Below are positions 27,066 to 35,911 of a DNA stretch of 64,000 bases, piece by piece. The translations under genes and the position numbers were made by a program. How positions within the stretch are numbered: position 1 is the stretch's first letter; each line of letters begins with the position of its first letter. The notes beneath the pieces are model-generated. The model was not told the origin of the DNA. It ran no database searches and saw nothing but the letters and a program-made list of their open reading frames with translations. This stretch comes from Chitinophagaceae bacterium. GTDB taxonomy: Bacteria > Bacteroidota > Bacteroidia > Chitinophagales > Chitinophagaceae. The DNA is taken from assembly GCA_023957125.1 (NCBI GenBank), contig JAMLHL010000017.1:1-64000 (forward strand). Reading direction: 5' to 3'.

Positions 27066-28517
27066 ATGAGAAAAATTTTTACCCGGTCCCTTAGCAAAGC
27101 ATTGTTGTGCCTGTCTGTGCTTCTTTTTATATTAGCCTTTGCCCGGGCGCAGCCATCAAACCCCAACGATGGCCCCGGGGGTCCCATACTGGTGATCAGC
27201 AGCGCGTCCAACCCTTTCAGCCGCTACCCGGTGGAGATATTACGCGCTGAAGGGCTAAATGCCTTTGATGCAACTGATATTACGGCCGTTTCTGAAACCG
27301 GTCTCAATAATTATGACGTGGCAATATTGGGAGAAATGCCACTGGATGCAGCACAGGTAACCATCTTGAACAACTGGGTAAACAATGGCGGCACTTTGAT
27401 TGCTATGCGCCCCGATGCACAATTGCAGTCGCTGTTGGGGATCACCCGGGTAGCGGGTACTTTACCGGAAGCCTATCTGCTGGTAAATACCTCAACCGGG
27501 CCGGGCGTTGGCATTGTTGATCAAACGATACAATACCACGGAACAGCCGATCTATATACGCTGAACGGGGCAACTGCGCTGGCAACCCTGTATGCCAATG
27601 CCACAACGGCAACGGCAAATCCTGCTGTTACGATAAATAATGTAGGTGCAAATGGCGGCCGGGCGGTGGCTTTTACCTACGACCTCGCGAGATCGGTAGT
27701 ATATACACGCCAGGGCAACCCGCTATGGGCGGGTGAGGAACGCGACGGACAAAGCGGACCAATACGCGCTAACGATATGTTTTATGGTGCTAAAGACGGC
27801 GATATCCAGCCCGACTGGATTGATTTCAACAAAATAGCCATCCCCCAGGCAGATGAGCAACAAAGATTATTGACCAATATCATTCTTCAGTCCAACTTTC
27901 ATCGCAAGCCCCTGCCCCGTTTCTGGTTTTTGCCAAGAGGGCTGAAGGCCGCCATTGTAATGTCGGGGGATGACCACGGCACCGGCGGCACTCCCGGCAG
28001 GTTCCAACGATACCTTGACCTGAGTCCTTCGGGATCTTCTGCTGCCGACTGGACAGCCATCCGCAGCACTTCCTATATTTTTCCCAATACACCTATTACC
28101 AACGAACAAATCGTCAGCTACCAGGCCCAGGGGTTTGAAATAGGATTGCACGTAAATACCAATTGTGAAAACTGGAACTCTGCTTCGCTGGAGAATTTTA
28201 TTACCACTCAGAAGGGAGAATTGCTGGAAAACTTACCCGGTATTGATCCTATTGTTACCAATCGTACGCATTGTATTGCCTGGAGCGACTGGGCGACGGC
28301 GGCGGAAGTGGAAGCCGCTCATGGTATGCGCCTGGACGCAAATTATTATTATTGGCCGGAAAGCTGGGTGCAAAACAGGCCCGGCATGTTTACCGGGTCG
28401 GGTATGCCTATGCGTTTTGCCAGAACAGACGGGTCGCTTATTGATTCTTACCAGTTGACAACCCAAATGACCGATGAATCAGGCATACATTACAGCGTTT
28501 TTGCAACGCATTATTAG
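27066..28517 (+). CDS. N-terminal piece of a frameshifted secreted deacetylase-like protein
   Basis: This frame encodes a signal peptide (about 1-28) and a glutamine-amidotransferase-like alpha/beta domain (about 34-270; ILVISSASNPFSRYPVEIL, DVAILGEM, NNGGTLIAM). A polysaccharide-deacetylase-like domain follows (about 290-475), with MSGDDHG (metal-binding Asp/His type), GFEIGLHVNTNC and RTHCIAWSDW. It stops at 28517, but the protein clearly continues in the -1 frame from about 28499. A single missing T in the T5 run at 28498-28502 would restore one protein of about 1307 residues ending at 30988. It is either a pseudogene or a sequencing indel. Confidence 0.85.
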   Translation: MRKIFTRSLSKALLCLSVLLFILAFARAQPSNPNDGPGGPILVISSASNPFSRYPVEILRAEGLNAFDATDITAVSETGLNNYDVAILGEMPLDAAQVTILNNWVNNGGTLIAMRPDAQLQSLLGITRVAGTLPEAYLLVNTSTGPGVGIVDQTIQYHGTADLYTLNGATALATLYANATTATANPAVTINNVGANGGRAVAFTYDLARSVVYTRQGNPLWAGEERDGQSGPIRANDMFYGAKDGDIQPDWIDFNKIAIPQADEQQRLLTNIILQSNFHRKPLPRFWFLPRGLKAAIVMSGDDHGTGGTPGRFQRYLDLSPSGSSAADWTAIRSTSYIFPNTPITNEQIVSYQAQGFEIGLHVNTNCENWNSASLENFITTQKGELLENLPGIDPIVTNRTHCIAWSDWATAAEVEAAHGMRLDANYYYWPESWVQNRPGMFTGSGMPMRFARTDGSLIDSYQLTTQMTDESGIHYSVFATHY

Positions 28518-30988
28518 ATAAAGCCCTGGGCCCGGAAGGCTACTATGGTGTGTTTTGCGCCAATATGCACACCGATATGTCGGATGGTCCCGAACACGCC
28601 GGGTCGGAAGCCGTCATTGCATCTGCATTGGCCAGGCAGGTGCCTGTTATTTCGGCAAAACAAATGCTCACCTGGCTGGATGGAAGAAATAATTCATCAT
28701 TCGGCGCCATGAACTGGAATAATAATGAATTAAGTTTTTCCATAACGGCGGCCGAAGGCGCTGATCATTTACAGGCCATGCTGCCCAGGTATGTGAATAA
28801 TCTGAAGTTGAACAGTATCACAAGAAACGGAACGCCGGTGTCTTTTACCTCTCAATTGATTAAGGGAATGGAATACGGGTTTTATGAAGCTACTACCGGT
28901 GATTATGTAGCCGGTTACGCAGAATGTGTGGCGCCCACGGCAACCATTACGGCTACCTCGCCCATATGCCAGGGAGAACCGGTAAAGTTAACGCTTGCCT
29001 CTGCCACCGGCCAGGCGCCATTTGATCTTACGGTAAACGGAGTTGTTTACACCGGGGTGGAAGTAGGACAGGAATTTGCCAGTTTTCCCGCAACAGAAAA
29101 AAGTATCTGGAGCGGCACCGAAGTGCCGGAGCTTGACAACGCCAATGATGGAGAGAGCGGAGGTATTGAAGTAGGGGTTAAATTCAGGTCAACGGTCAAC
29201 GGGTATGTTACCGGTATTCGCTTTTACAAAGGTTCAGACGATGGCGGCGCAAACAATACCCATATCGGAAAATTATGGTCGGCCGATGGAAGTATGCTTT
29301 TGGCCAGCGCCACCTTTATCAATGAAACCGAAAATGGCTGGCAGGCAGTACGCTTTGCCACCCCTGTTTATATAACTGCTAATACCACTTATGTTGCTTC
29401 TTACTACTCGCCGGCCGGTTATTATTCTTTTACCGGAGAAGGTCTTGCAAATGCGGTAAGCAACTCTCCCCTGATCGCGTTAGCAGCGGGCACCGATGGA
29501 CCCAATGGCGTATTCAAATATGGCGGCGGTTTTCCCGACAATACCTTCAACAGTGCCAATTACTGGGCAGATGTGCTGTTTACCGAAGTGATGTCGTCTG
29601 TTGATTATGTGCTCACCAGCGTAACGGATGCCAATGATTGTAACAGTACCGGGGCTGCTTTAAGTACCGCAACGGTGATAGTGAATGCATTGCCATCGGG
29701 CAATCTCTTGCCTGTTACGCCCGTTTGTGAAGGCGAAGATGTGTTCCTGAATTTCAATGCCGCCACAGGCACCGGCCCGTACACGCTTATGATCAACGGG
29801 GAGACATTTAATAATGTAAATCATCAAACCCCCTTCAATACGCATATCGAGGCGCCGTTAAACGAAGTGCATACGATATGGGACGCCTCAACGAATGGCG
29901 GTACCCAGACAGTGGATGATGCCCCGGTAGAGCTGGGTGTCAGGTTTACTTCTTCCGAAGCAGGGTACATTACAGGGATAAGATTTTATAAGACAGACGA
30001 TGTTGTTCGCACCTACACCGGGCACCTATGGGATCCTGCTGACCCCGCGGCACCTTTAGCAACAGCTACTTTAATAACGGATAATACCATCGGCTGGCAA
30101 CAGATCAATTTTGCAAATCCTGTGGCAACAGTTGCCAACACCGTTTATATTGCTTCTTATTTTTCGCCGGGCGGTTACTATGCGTTTACTTTGGACGGCA
30201 TGTCCGGCGACGTGGTCAACAGTCCACTCACCGCTTTGGAGGGAAGTGTTTATTCCGGTAGCGGATATCCAAACCAGAACAGCACGGCTAATTACTGGGT
30301 AGATGTTGCATTTCAAATGCAGGCTGTTACTACAACCCTCCTTTTAACCCGGATAACCGATGCCAATGGCTGTCAATCAGAGGGGGATTTGCAAACGGTG
30401 GCATTGAATGCAGAGGACTGTTCGGCTTTACCCGTTACGTTAACCGGTCTTTCAGCAGCGCCTTCGGAAAATAATGTGAAGCTAACCTGGCAAACCATGT
30501 CAGAGAGCAATAACAAGGGGTTTGAGGTGCAGCGGAGCACAGATGGCATCCAATGGATAAATATAGGTTTTGTAGCGGGAAAAGGGAACAGCAGTGCCCC
30601 GGTCAGTTATACCTACAACGATAACGACCTTTTGCCGGGACGGTATTATTACCGGCTGCACCAGGTGGACATGGACGCTCATTTTAGCTATTCCGCTATT
30701 GTTTCCATTAACCTGAACGGTCAATCTGCCGGGTATGCACTGCAGCAAAACTATCCCAACCCATTCAATAAAAACACAACGATCCGGTATTCCATTCCCC
30801 AGTCGGGCTTGGTAAAGCTAACGCTGTTTGATATCAACGGGAGGCCGGTAAAGGTGCTGGCACAGAAGATACAGCAGAGAGGAACGCACAGCATTGAATT
30901 GAATGCCGGAGGATTAAGCCGCGGAACCTATTATTACAAAATGGAAACCTCTCATTTTTCAGCCGCTAAAAAGCTGATCGTATGGTAA
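28499..30988 (+). CDS. C-terminal piece of the same protein: two DUF4082 modules and a T9SS sorting domain
   Basis: From 28499 the -1 frame gives ALLDKALGPEGYYGVFCANM, which is the natural end of the deacetylase-like domain begun upstream. Two Ig/PKD-like modules follow (starting ICQGEPVKL and VCEGEDVFL). Each is split by a DUF4082 domain (about 29100-29580 and 29870-30312; both contain TGIRFYK, a GWQ segment and an NYWxDVxF end). Last come a fibronectin-like stretch (FEVQRSTDG) and a type A T9SS sorting domain (QNYPNPFNKNTTIRY, LFDINGRPV). The only plausible independent start is the GTG at 28550, within a domain, so independent translation is unlikely. The intact protein would be surface-exposed. 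Confidence 0.82.
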   Translation, partial: FCNALLDKALGPEGYYGVFCANMHTDMSDGPEHAGSEAVIASALARQVPVISAKQMLTWLDGRNNSSFGAMNWNNNELSFSITAAEGADHLQAMLPRYVNNLKLNSITRNGTPVSFTSQLIKGMEYGFYEATTGDYVAGYAECVAPTATITATSPICQGEPVKLTLASATGQAPFDLTVNGVVYTGVEVGQEFASFPATEKSIWSGTEVPELDNANDGESGGIEVGVKFRSTVNGYVTGIRFYKGSDDGGANNTHIGKLWSADGSMLLASATFINETENGWQAVRFATPVYITANTTYVASYYSPAGYYSFTGEGLANAVSNSPLIALAAGTDGPNGVFKYGGGFPDNTFNSANYWADVLFTEVMSSVDYVLTSVTDANDCNSTGAALSTATVIVNALPSGNLLPVTPVCEGEDVFLNFNAATGTGPYTLMINGETFNNVNHQTPFNTHIEAPLNEVHTIWDASTNGGTQTVDDAPVELGVRFTSSEAGYITGIRFYKTDDVVRTYTGHLWDPADPAAPLATATLITDNTIGWQQINFANPVATVANTVYIASYFSPGGYYAFTLDGMSGDVVNSPLTALEGSVYSGSGYPNQNSTANYWVDVAFQMQAVTTTLLLTRITDANGCQSEGDLQTVALNAEDCSALPVTLTGLSAAPSENNVKLTWQTMSESNNKGFEVQRSTDGIQWINIGFVAGKGNSSAPVSYTYNDNDLLPGRYYYRLHQVDMDAHFSYSAIVSINLNGQSAGYALQQNYPNPFNKNTTIRYSIPQSGLVKLTLFDINGRPVKVLAQKIQQRGTHSIELNAGGLSRGTYYYKMETSHFSAAKKLIVW

Positions 30989-31036
30989 GCCGGTCGTGCA
31001 AATCTTTTCGCCACCGGGAGAACCTGAGCCGGGATA

Positions 31037-32581
31037 TTAAATCTCAGATTTCGGATGCTCCCCTTCCCTTTTTTCAGGTCGCATCTGCGGAAAGAAAAGT
31101 ACATCCTGTATAGAGGGCTGGTTGGTAAGCAGCATACACAGACGGTCTATCCCGATACCGATCCCGGAGGTGGGCGGCATGCCATATTCCAACGCCCGTA
31201 AAAAATCGTGATCAATGAACATGGCTTCTTCGTCGCCCCGTTCCATAAGCCTGGCCTGGTCTTCAAAACGTTCCCGCTGATCAATCGGGTCGTTCAGTTC
31301 ACTATAGGCATTCGCGATTTCCTTCCCGTTGATCATCAGCTCAAAACGCTCTACCAGTCCGGGTTTGTTCCGGTGCTTCTTGGTCAGCGGGCTCATTTCC
31401 ACCGGGTAATCAATGATGAAGGTAGGTTGTATGAAATGCTTTTCACATTTTTCACCAAACAGGGTATCAATAAGCTTTCCGCGCCCCATCCGTGGGGTGG
31501 TTTCTATATGAAGTTGCCTGCAGGCGCTTCTTAAAGCAGGCTCGTCCATCCCGCTGACGTCTATCCCGGTATATTCTTTTATGGCGTCATAGATGGATAT
31601 TCTTTTAAACGGCGCTTTAAAACTTATGATTTGATCGCCTGCGGGTACATCTGTTGAATGGTGCAGCGCCCTGGCCACGTGTTCCATGAGGTTTTCCGTG
31701 GTGTTCATCATCCAGAAATAATCCTTATAGGCTACGTAAAATTCAAGGATGGTAAATTCGGGATTATGGGTCCGGTCCATCCCCTCATTACGAAAGTTCC
31801 GGCTGAATTCATATACCCAGTCAAAACCGCCCACGATCAGCCGTTTTAAATACAGTTCATTGGCAATGCGCAGGTACAGCGGGATATCCAGGGCATTGTG
31901 ATGAGTGATGAACGGACGCGCCGCCGCTCCCCCGGGGATACTCTGCAACACCGGCGTATCCACTTCAAGCGCTCCGTGTTCGTTTAAAAAATCGCGGATC
32001 GCGTTGATCATCAAGGTGCGTTTTGAGAATGTTTCCCTCACCTGAGGATTGATGATCATATCGGCGTATCGCTGGCGGTATTTGAATTCCGGATCGGTAA
32101 CCGCGTCAAAACTTTGCCCTTCCGCTTCTTTAACGACAGGCAGGGGTTTCAGCGATTTGGACAGGATCGTGAATGAGGTTACATGAATAGTCGTTTCCCC
32201 GGTTTTGGTAATAAACCCATATCCCTTTACGCCAATGATATCCCCGATATCCAGTAACTTTTTCCAAACGGTATTATACAGGGCCTTGTCTTCTCCCAGG
32301 CAGATGTCATCGCGTTTTACATAGATCTGTATTCTTCCCGAATGATCCTGTAATACGGCGAAAGAGGCTTTACCCATATCCCGTATACCCATTATCCGGC
32401 CCGCAATACAGATGTCTGAAAAATGTTCCTTGTTTTCTTCAGAAAAATTATTTTTTATTTCAGCCGCCGTATGAGTAACGGGAAAGGCCCCGGCAGGATA
32501 GGGGTTAATGCCCATCTTTTCGAGCTCCAGCCTTTTTTCTCTCCTGATTCTCTCCTGTTCAGACAAATTTAATGTACTCAT
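31037..32581 (-). CDS. lysS: Lysyl-tRNA synthetase (class II)
   Basis: This 514-residue cytoplasmic enzyme charges tRNA-Lys. An N-terminal OB-fold anticodon-binding domain (about 55-150; ICIAGRIMGIRDMG) precedes the class II catalytic core: motif 2 near FRNEGMDRTHNPEF and motif 3 GIGIGIDRLCMLL near the end. The ATG at 32581 (MSTLNLSEQERIRREK) is chosen because a promoter-like element lies between it and a further upstream in-frame start at 32641. That longer start would also leave only 45 bp to the divergent coaX start. The 3' end faces the T9SS protein gene. Confidence 0.96.
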   Translation of the reverse strand: MSTLNLSEQERIRREKRLELEKMGINPYPAGAFPVTHTAAEIKNNFSEENKEHFSDICIAGRIMGIRDMGKASFAVLQDHSGRIQIYVKRDDICLGEDKALYNTVWKKLLDIGDIIGVKGYGFITKTGETTIHVTSFTILSKSLKPLPVVKEAEGQSFDAVTDPEFKYRQRYADMIINPQVRETFSKRTLMINAIRDFLNEHGALEVDTPVLQSIPGGAAARPFITHHNALDIPLYLRIANELYLKRLIVGGFDWVYEFSRNFRNEGMDRTHNPEFTILEFYVAYKDYFWMMNTTENLMEHVARALHHSTDVPAGDQIISFKAPFKRISIYDAIKEYTGIDVSGMDEPALRSACRQLHIETTPRMGRGKLIDTLFGEKCEKHFIQPTFIIDYPVEMSPLTKKHRNKPGLVERFELMINGKEIANAYSELNDPIDQRERFEDQARLMERGDEEAMFIDHDFLRALEYGMPPTSGIGIGIDRLCMLLTNQPSIQDVLFFPQMRPEKREGEHPKSEI

Positions 32582-32607
32582 TGCGTTGCTTTTATGAAAA
32601 AGTGGAG

Positions 32608-32638
32608 CAAAGGTACTGGTTAGCTCTCTTTTTTCAGA
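32608..32638 (-). promoter_or_regulatory. Bacteroidetes-type promoter for lysS
   Basis: On the minus strand, TCTG (32638-32635) is followed by 19 bp and then TACCTTTG (32615-32608), close to TTTG-N19-TAnnTTTG. Transcription would start near 32601, giving a leader of about 20 nt before the ATG at 32581. This excludes the upstream start at 32641. Confidence 0.5.
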
Positions 32639-32686
32639 CATTTAGCAGAAAAGATGCTTTCTTTGACGTCCCAATTACAGTGTGAG

Positions 32687-33409
32687 ATGGCGACACTTTG
32701 TTTTGATTTTGGAAATACGCGGCTCAAGTATGCTTTATTTGAAGACGGTGAGATCCGGGAGGTGAAGGTGCTGGAGGATGCAGCGCCGGACACGCTCACC
32801 GGGATTATGCACAAGCTAAAGCCTCAAAAAACCATTTTATCTTCCGTCATTAATCATGACAAAGCGATTGAACAGGTTTTGGCCGCCCATTCAAAATTTC
32901 ATTTGCTCTCCCATCATTCCAGGTTGCCCTTCCGTCTTGTAGTGAGCCGGCCGGAAACCATCGGCGCCGACCGGCTGGCTTTGCTGGCGGGGGCAAAGGC
33001 CTCCTTTTCGGGGACGCACAATTTAATAGTAGGGCTGGGCACCTGCATTACCTATAATTTTTTAGATAAGTACGATCAGTTCCTGGGCGGCGGGATCTCG
33101 CCGGGGATGGAAATGCGCCTCCGTTCATTAAATGACCATACCGCGCGGCTGCCGCTGGTAGCGCCGGACTGGAATTTTCCGCTGGTTGGGTATAATACCA
33201 GGACCAATATCACCAGTGGGGTCATTCTGGGCATGGCAAAAGAAATTGACGGGATGGTTGACGCTTATTCGCAACGGTACAGCAACTTTAACGTGCTTTT
33301 AACCGGGGGGGATTCTTCCTATTTTGCTCAACTGTTGAAAAATAAGATATTTGCAGACCCTCAACTTTTATATAAAGGCTTGTATGCAATCAGTGAGTAT
33401 AATGACTAA
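32687..33409 (+). CDS. coaX: Type III pantothenate kinase
   Basis: This 240-residue cytoplasmic enzyme makes the first phosphorylation step of coenzyme A synthesis and is feedback-insensitive in this family. The start at 32687 gives MATLCFDFGNTRLKYA, placing the DFGNTRLK phosphate loop at residues 7-14. GADRLALLAGA and GLGTCITYN are conserved family motifs; the acidic DxGTxxT motif reads GLGTCIT, as in other Bacteroidota copies. The last 8 bp overlap the outer-membrane protein gene, so coaX, the barrel gene and lptC form one tight cluster. Confidence 0.93.
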   Translation: MATLCFDFGNTRLKYALFEDGEIREVKVLEDAAPDTLTGIMHKLKPQKTILSSVINHDKAIEQVLAAHSKFHLLSHHSRLPFRLVVSRPETIGADRLALLAGAKASFSGTHNLIVGLGTCITYNFLDKYDQFLGGGISPGMEMRLRSLNDHTARLPLVAPDWNFPLVGYNTRTNITSGVILGMAKEIDGMVDAYSQRYSNFNVLLTGGDSSYFAQLLKNKIFADPQLLYKGLYAISEYND

Positions 33410-34694
33410 CTGCAGATTCTTTTTTTTATTCGGTATTATTTTATGGATACATGCAGACCTGGCAGCGCAGGAAAATTCGCCCTACTCGCGTTATGGAATA
33501 GGCGACATGCTGCCTTCCCAAAATATCGTAAACAGGGCTATGGGTGGAGCTTCAGCGGCTTACTACGACCCGGTAACGGTAAATTTTATCAATCCCGCAT
33601 CGTATGCCCGTTTAAAATATACCACCTTTGATGTGGGACTGGATTATACCAATCGTACCTTAAAAGTGTCTGATCCCGTCCGGAGCCTGAACTCCGGCTA
33701 TCTTATACCTTCTTACATCCAGGTGGGGCTTCCTTTGTCTCAAAAGCGCAACTGGGGGATGAATATCGGCTTGCGCCCGGTGTCCCGTATCAATTACGAA
33801 TTGCAGCAAGGCACCCGTCTTCCCGGGATTGACAGTGTACAGACCAGGTTTAGCGGTAATGGCGGCGCTTATCAAACCTACCTGGGCACAGGTTTTGGGA
33901 GTAAACATTTTACAGTTGGCGTCAATGCCGGGTATGCGTTTGGCAGTAAAAATTATGTTACGGAACGGAGTCTCATCAATGACAGCGTTTTATATCAAAA
34001 AGGGAAATGGGCGGATAGTACTTTCTTTGGCGGACTGTTTGTACATGCCGGCGTGCAATATTCCACCCATATCAGTAAGAACATGACCCTTAAAATGGGC
34101 GCTTACGGGCACTTTAAAAATACCCTGAATGCCTCCAGGGATATCGTTCGGGAAACTTATGAATATAACCCGTCATATGGTGAAATACAAATTGACAGCA
34201 TATATATATCGGGCAATAATAAAGGGAAAATTGTGATACCGGCTACCTACGGAGCCGGCATTACCATAGAAAAAGATTATACCTGGTCCATAAGCGCGGA
34301 ATACAGTATCTCGAAATGGACCGACTACCGGTATTTTGAGCAGGAAGATGAAGTAAAAGATAACTGGGTATTGCGGATGGGAGGAATGGTAATTCCTAAT
34401 TATAAAAGTATGAATTACTGGGCGCAGGTACAATACCGTGCCGGGTTTTATATTGGGCCTGACTATGTTATCATTAATAACAATCTTCCTACCTATGCGG
34501 TTACTTTCGGAGCGTCTTTGCCGGTAAGAAAATATGGATATAGCCTGTATTCGGGACAATATACCAGTGTTAATGTAGGTTTTGAAATTGGCGCCCGGGG
34601 CAATAAAAGCAACTCTCTCCGCGAAACCTTTTACAGGATTTCCTTAGGATTATCGTTGAGCGATATTTGGTTTATCAAACGTACCTACCAGTAA
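33402..34694 (+). CDS. Outer-membrane beta-barrel protein (FadL/OmpP1-like)
   Basis: The ATG at 33402 gives MTNCRFFFLFGIILWIHADLAAQ, a signal peptide, and overlaps the end of coaX by 8 bp. The mature protein (431 residues in all) begins ENSPYSRYGIGDML and AMGGASAAYYDPVTVNFINPAS, the opening of FadL/OmpP1-like barrels in which small residues line the N-terminal plug. Alternating amphipathic strands with aromatic ends continue to the C-terminus. It could be a transporter for hydrophobic compounds, but the substrate is unknown. Its stop overlaps the lptC start as TAATG. Confidence 0.82.
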   Translation: MTNCRFFFLFGIILWIHADLAAQENSPYSRYGIGDMLPSQNIVNRAMGGASAAYYDPVTVNFINPASYARLKYTTFDVGLDYTNRTLKVSDPVRSLNSGYLIPSYIQVGLPLSQKRNWGMNIGLRPVSRINYELQQGTRLPGIDSVQTRFSGNGGAYQTYLGTGFGSKHFTVGVNAGYAFGSKNYVTERSLINDSVLYQKGKWADSTFFGGLFVHAGVQYSTHISKNMTLKMGAYGHFKNTLNASRDIVRETYEYNPSYGEIQIDSIYISGNNKGKIVIPATYGAGITIEKDYTWSISAEYSISKWTDYRYFEQEDEVKDNWVLRMGGMVIPNYKSMNYWAQVQYRAGFYIGPDYVIINNNLPTYAVTFGASLPVRKYGYSLYSGQYTSVNVGFEIGARGNKSNSLRETFYRISLGLSLSDIWFIKRTYQ

Positions 34695-35377
34695 TGACGA
34701 ATAACGGCAGAAGAAAAATATTGGACCGCTATATTTACTTTTGCGTACTGTTTTTATTCATCACCGTTACTGCCTGCGAAAACAGCGAGCAGGAAATTAA
34801 AGCCTTCACAGAAAAAAAAGTAGGTGTGGATGAAGCCGCGGCGATAGAAACCTATTTCAGCCAGGCGGGTAAAATGAGAGCTAAACTCACTTCCCCGGTG
34901 ATGTTTCGATACCAGGATACACTTCCCAGGGTGGAGTTTCCCCAATCCTTACACGTTGATTTTTATAACGATTCGCTGCAGGTAGAAAGTAATCTGGATG
35001 CCTTATACGGACGATATATAGAAGGACAGAAGAAAATGTTTTTGAAAGACAGTGTGGTGGTGGTGCAGCGGTTCAACCAGGATACGCTGCGCTGCAAAGA
35101 GTTGTGGTGGGATCAGAACAAAGAGATCTTTTATACCGACAAACCGATCCGGATCACCAAAAAGGATGGCACCATCCTGCCCGGTCAGGGATTGGAAGCT
35201 TCACAGGATTTCAGAAATATAAAGATCATCAACCCCTCCCAGGGTATTTTGCCGGTTGCGGAATCAGAATTTCCGGGCGCTCCCACTCCGGACAGCGCCC
35301 GCGCTGATGGAGACAGTACCGGCAGAAGAAACCGTTTGCCCGGTACACCGGATACCCTGCCGGTTCCACAGCGGTAG
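34694..35377 (+). CDS. lptC: LPS export protein LptC
   Basis: This 227-residue protein starts at the ATG in the TAATG overlap with the previous gene. An N-terminal hydrophobic segment (about 14-28; YIYFCVLFLFITVTAC) may act as membrane anchor or lipoprotein signal (TVTAC). It is followed by the LptC jelly-roll region (VMFRYQDTLPRVEFP, YGRYIEGQKKMFLKDSVVV, LWWDQNKEIFYTDKPI). LptC passes lipopolysaccharide from the LptBFG transporter to LptA in the periplasm. The C-terminal 40 residues are a Pro/Ala/Asp/Arg-rich tail. No other lpt gene is adjacent. Confidence 0.9.
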   Translation: MTNNGRRKILDRYIYFCVLFLFITVTACENSEQEIKAFTEKKVGVDEAAAIETYFSQAGKMRAKLTSPVMFRYQDTLPRVEFPQSLHVDFYNDSLQVESNLDALYGRYIEGQKKMFLKDSVVVVQRFNQDTLRCKELWWDQNKEIFYTDKPIRITKKDGTILPGQGLEASQDFRNIKIINPSQGILPVAESEFPGAPTPDSARADGDSTGRRNRLPGTPDTLPVPQR

Positions 35378-35399
35378 TAATCTTCATGACCTATATAGT

Positions 35400-35539
35400 G
35401 GTTACTGTTTAACTACATCGCATTTTTCCCTGTGCCACGAATGCCACATAAAACTTTTACGAATTACAACTAAATATTCGTGAATTCGTGGCATTTTAAC
35501 TCACATCCCATGAGGTGCCCCAGTTCTTCAGCACCCTCT
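35400..35539 (-). repeat. Dispersed intergenic repeat, copy A (minus orientation)
   Basis: Read on the minus strand, this 140-bp stretch matches 47366-47514 block for block, in the same order: AGAGGGTGCTGA, AAAATGCCACGAAT, CACGAATATTTA, AATTCGTAAAA, GCATTCGTGGCA, AAAAATG and GTTAAACAG. It contains the inverted repeat TGCCACGAAT (35433-35442) / ATTCGTGGCA (35484-35493). It lies 22 bp after the lptC stop and upstream of a small A+T-rich ORF. No coding potential is seen. Confidence 0.88.
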
Positions 35540-35593
35540 AAATACTCCGCGGACGCCCTGTTTCAGTTATAAATTCTTATCTTCGATAGAATA

Positions 35594-35601
35594 TAACTTT
35601 G
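35594..35601 (+). promoter_or_regulatory. Possible -7 element (TAACTTTG) of the small ORF
   Basis: An exact TAnnTTTG match ends 4 bp before the ATG of the 101-residue ORF. If used, the transcript would be essentially leaderless. No TTTG lies at the usual distance upstream. Confidence 0.4.
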
Positions 35602-35605
35602 CGAA

Positions 35606-35911
35606 ATGACAGCAATAAAAATAAATGTAAACAAACAGATGGACGGATACTCGTTTAGTATCACACCAACCATTCGTGACCTTATAAAAAAGCATTTCCC
35701 CAATGCACATCCGGCAAATAATATTTTTGTTGCTTATGACACCAAAAGTGATTTTGATATATATATCGGGCGACTTGAAAATCACATCTATCCGGCGTTA
35801 TTAGGCATTGATAAAAACAGTGACTTAGATAAGTTAGACGAAATCCTATTCATTGACACTCAAACAGGGAATATTTTGCATCAACTAACCCCTCGTGACG
35901 AAAAAGTTTAA
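35606..35911 (+). CDS. Small hypothetical protein (101 aa)
   Basis: This 101-residue soluble protein has no signal or membrane segment. Its sequence (MTAIKINVNKQMDGYSFSIT, NNIFVAYDTKSDFDIYIGRL, DEILFIDTQTGNILHQLTP) reads as an ordered alpha/beta domain. I do not recognise the family. Codon use is more A+T-rich than in its neighbours, and it lies beside a dispersed repeat, which hints at acquisition. It overlaps the convergent cvpA stop by 4 bp. The regular alternation of hydrophobic residues makes a real gene likely. Confidence 0.65.
   Translation: MTAIKINVNKQMDGYSFSITPTIRDLIKKHFPNAHPANNIFVAYDTKSDFDIYIGRLENHIYPALLGIDKNSDLDKLDEILFIDTQTGNILHQLTPRDEKV

Noticed and set aside
28490..28517. Programmed -1 frameshifting in the deacetylase-like gene
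   Set aside because: The zero-frame codons before the shift do not form an X XXY YYZ heptamer and no clear stimulatory hairpin or pseudoknot follows. A homopolymer indel is the simpler explanation.
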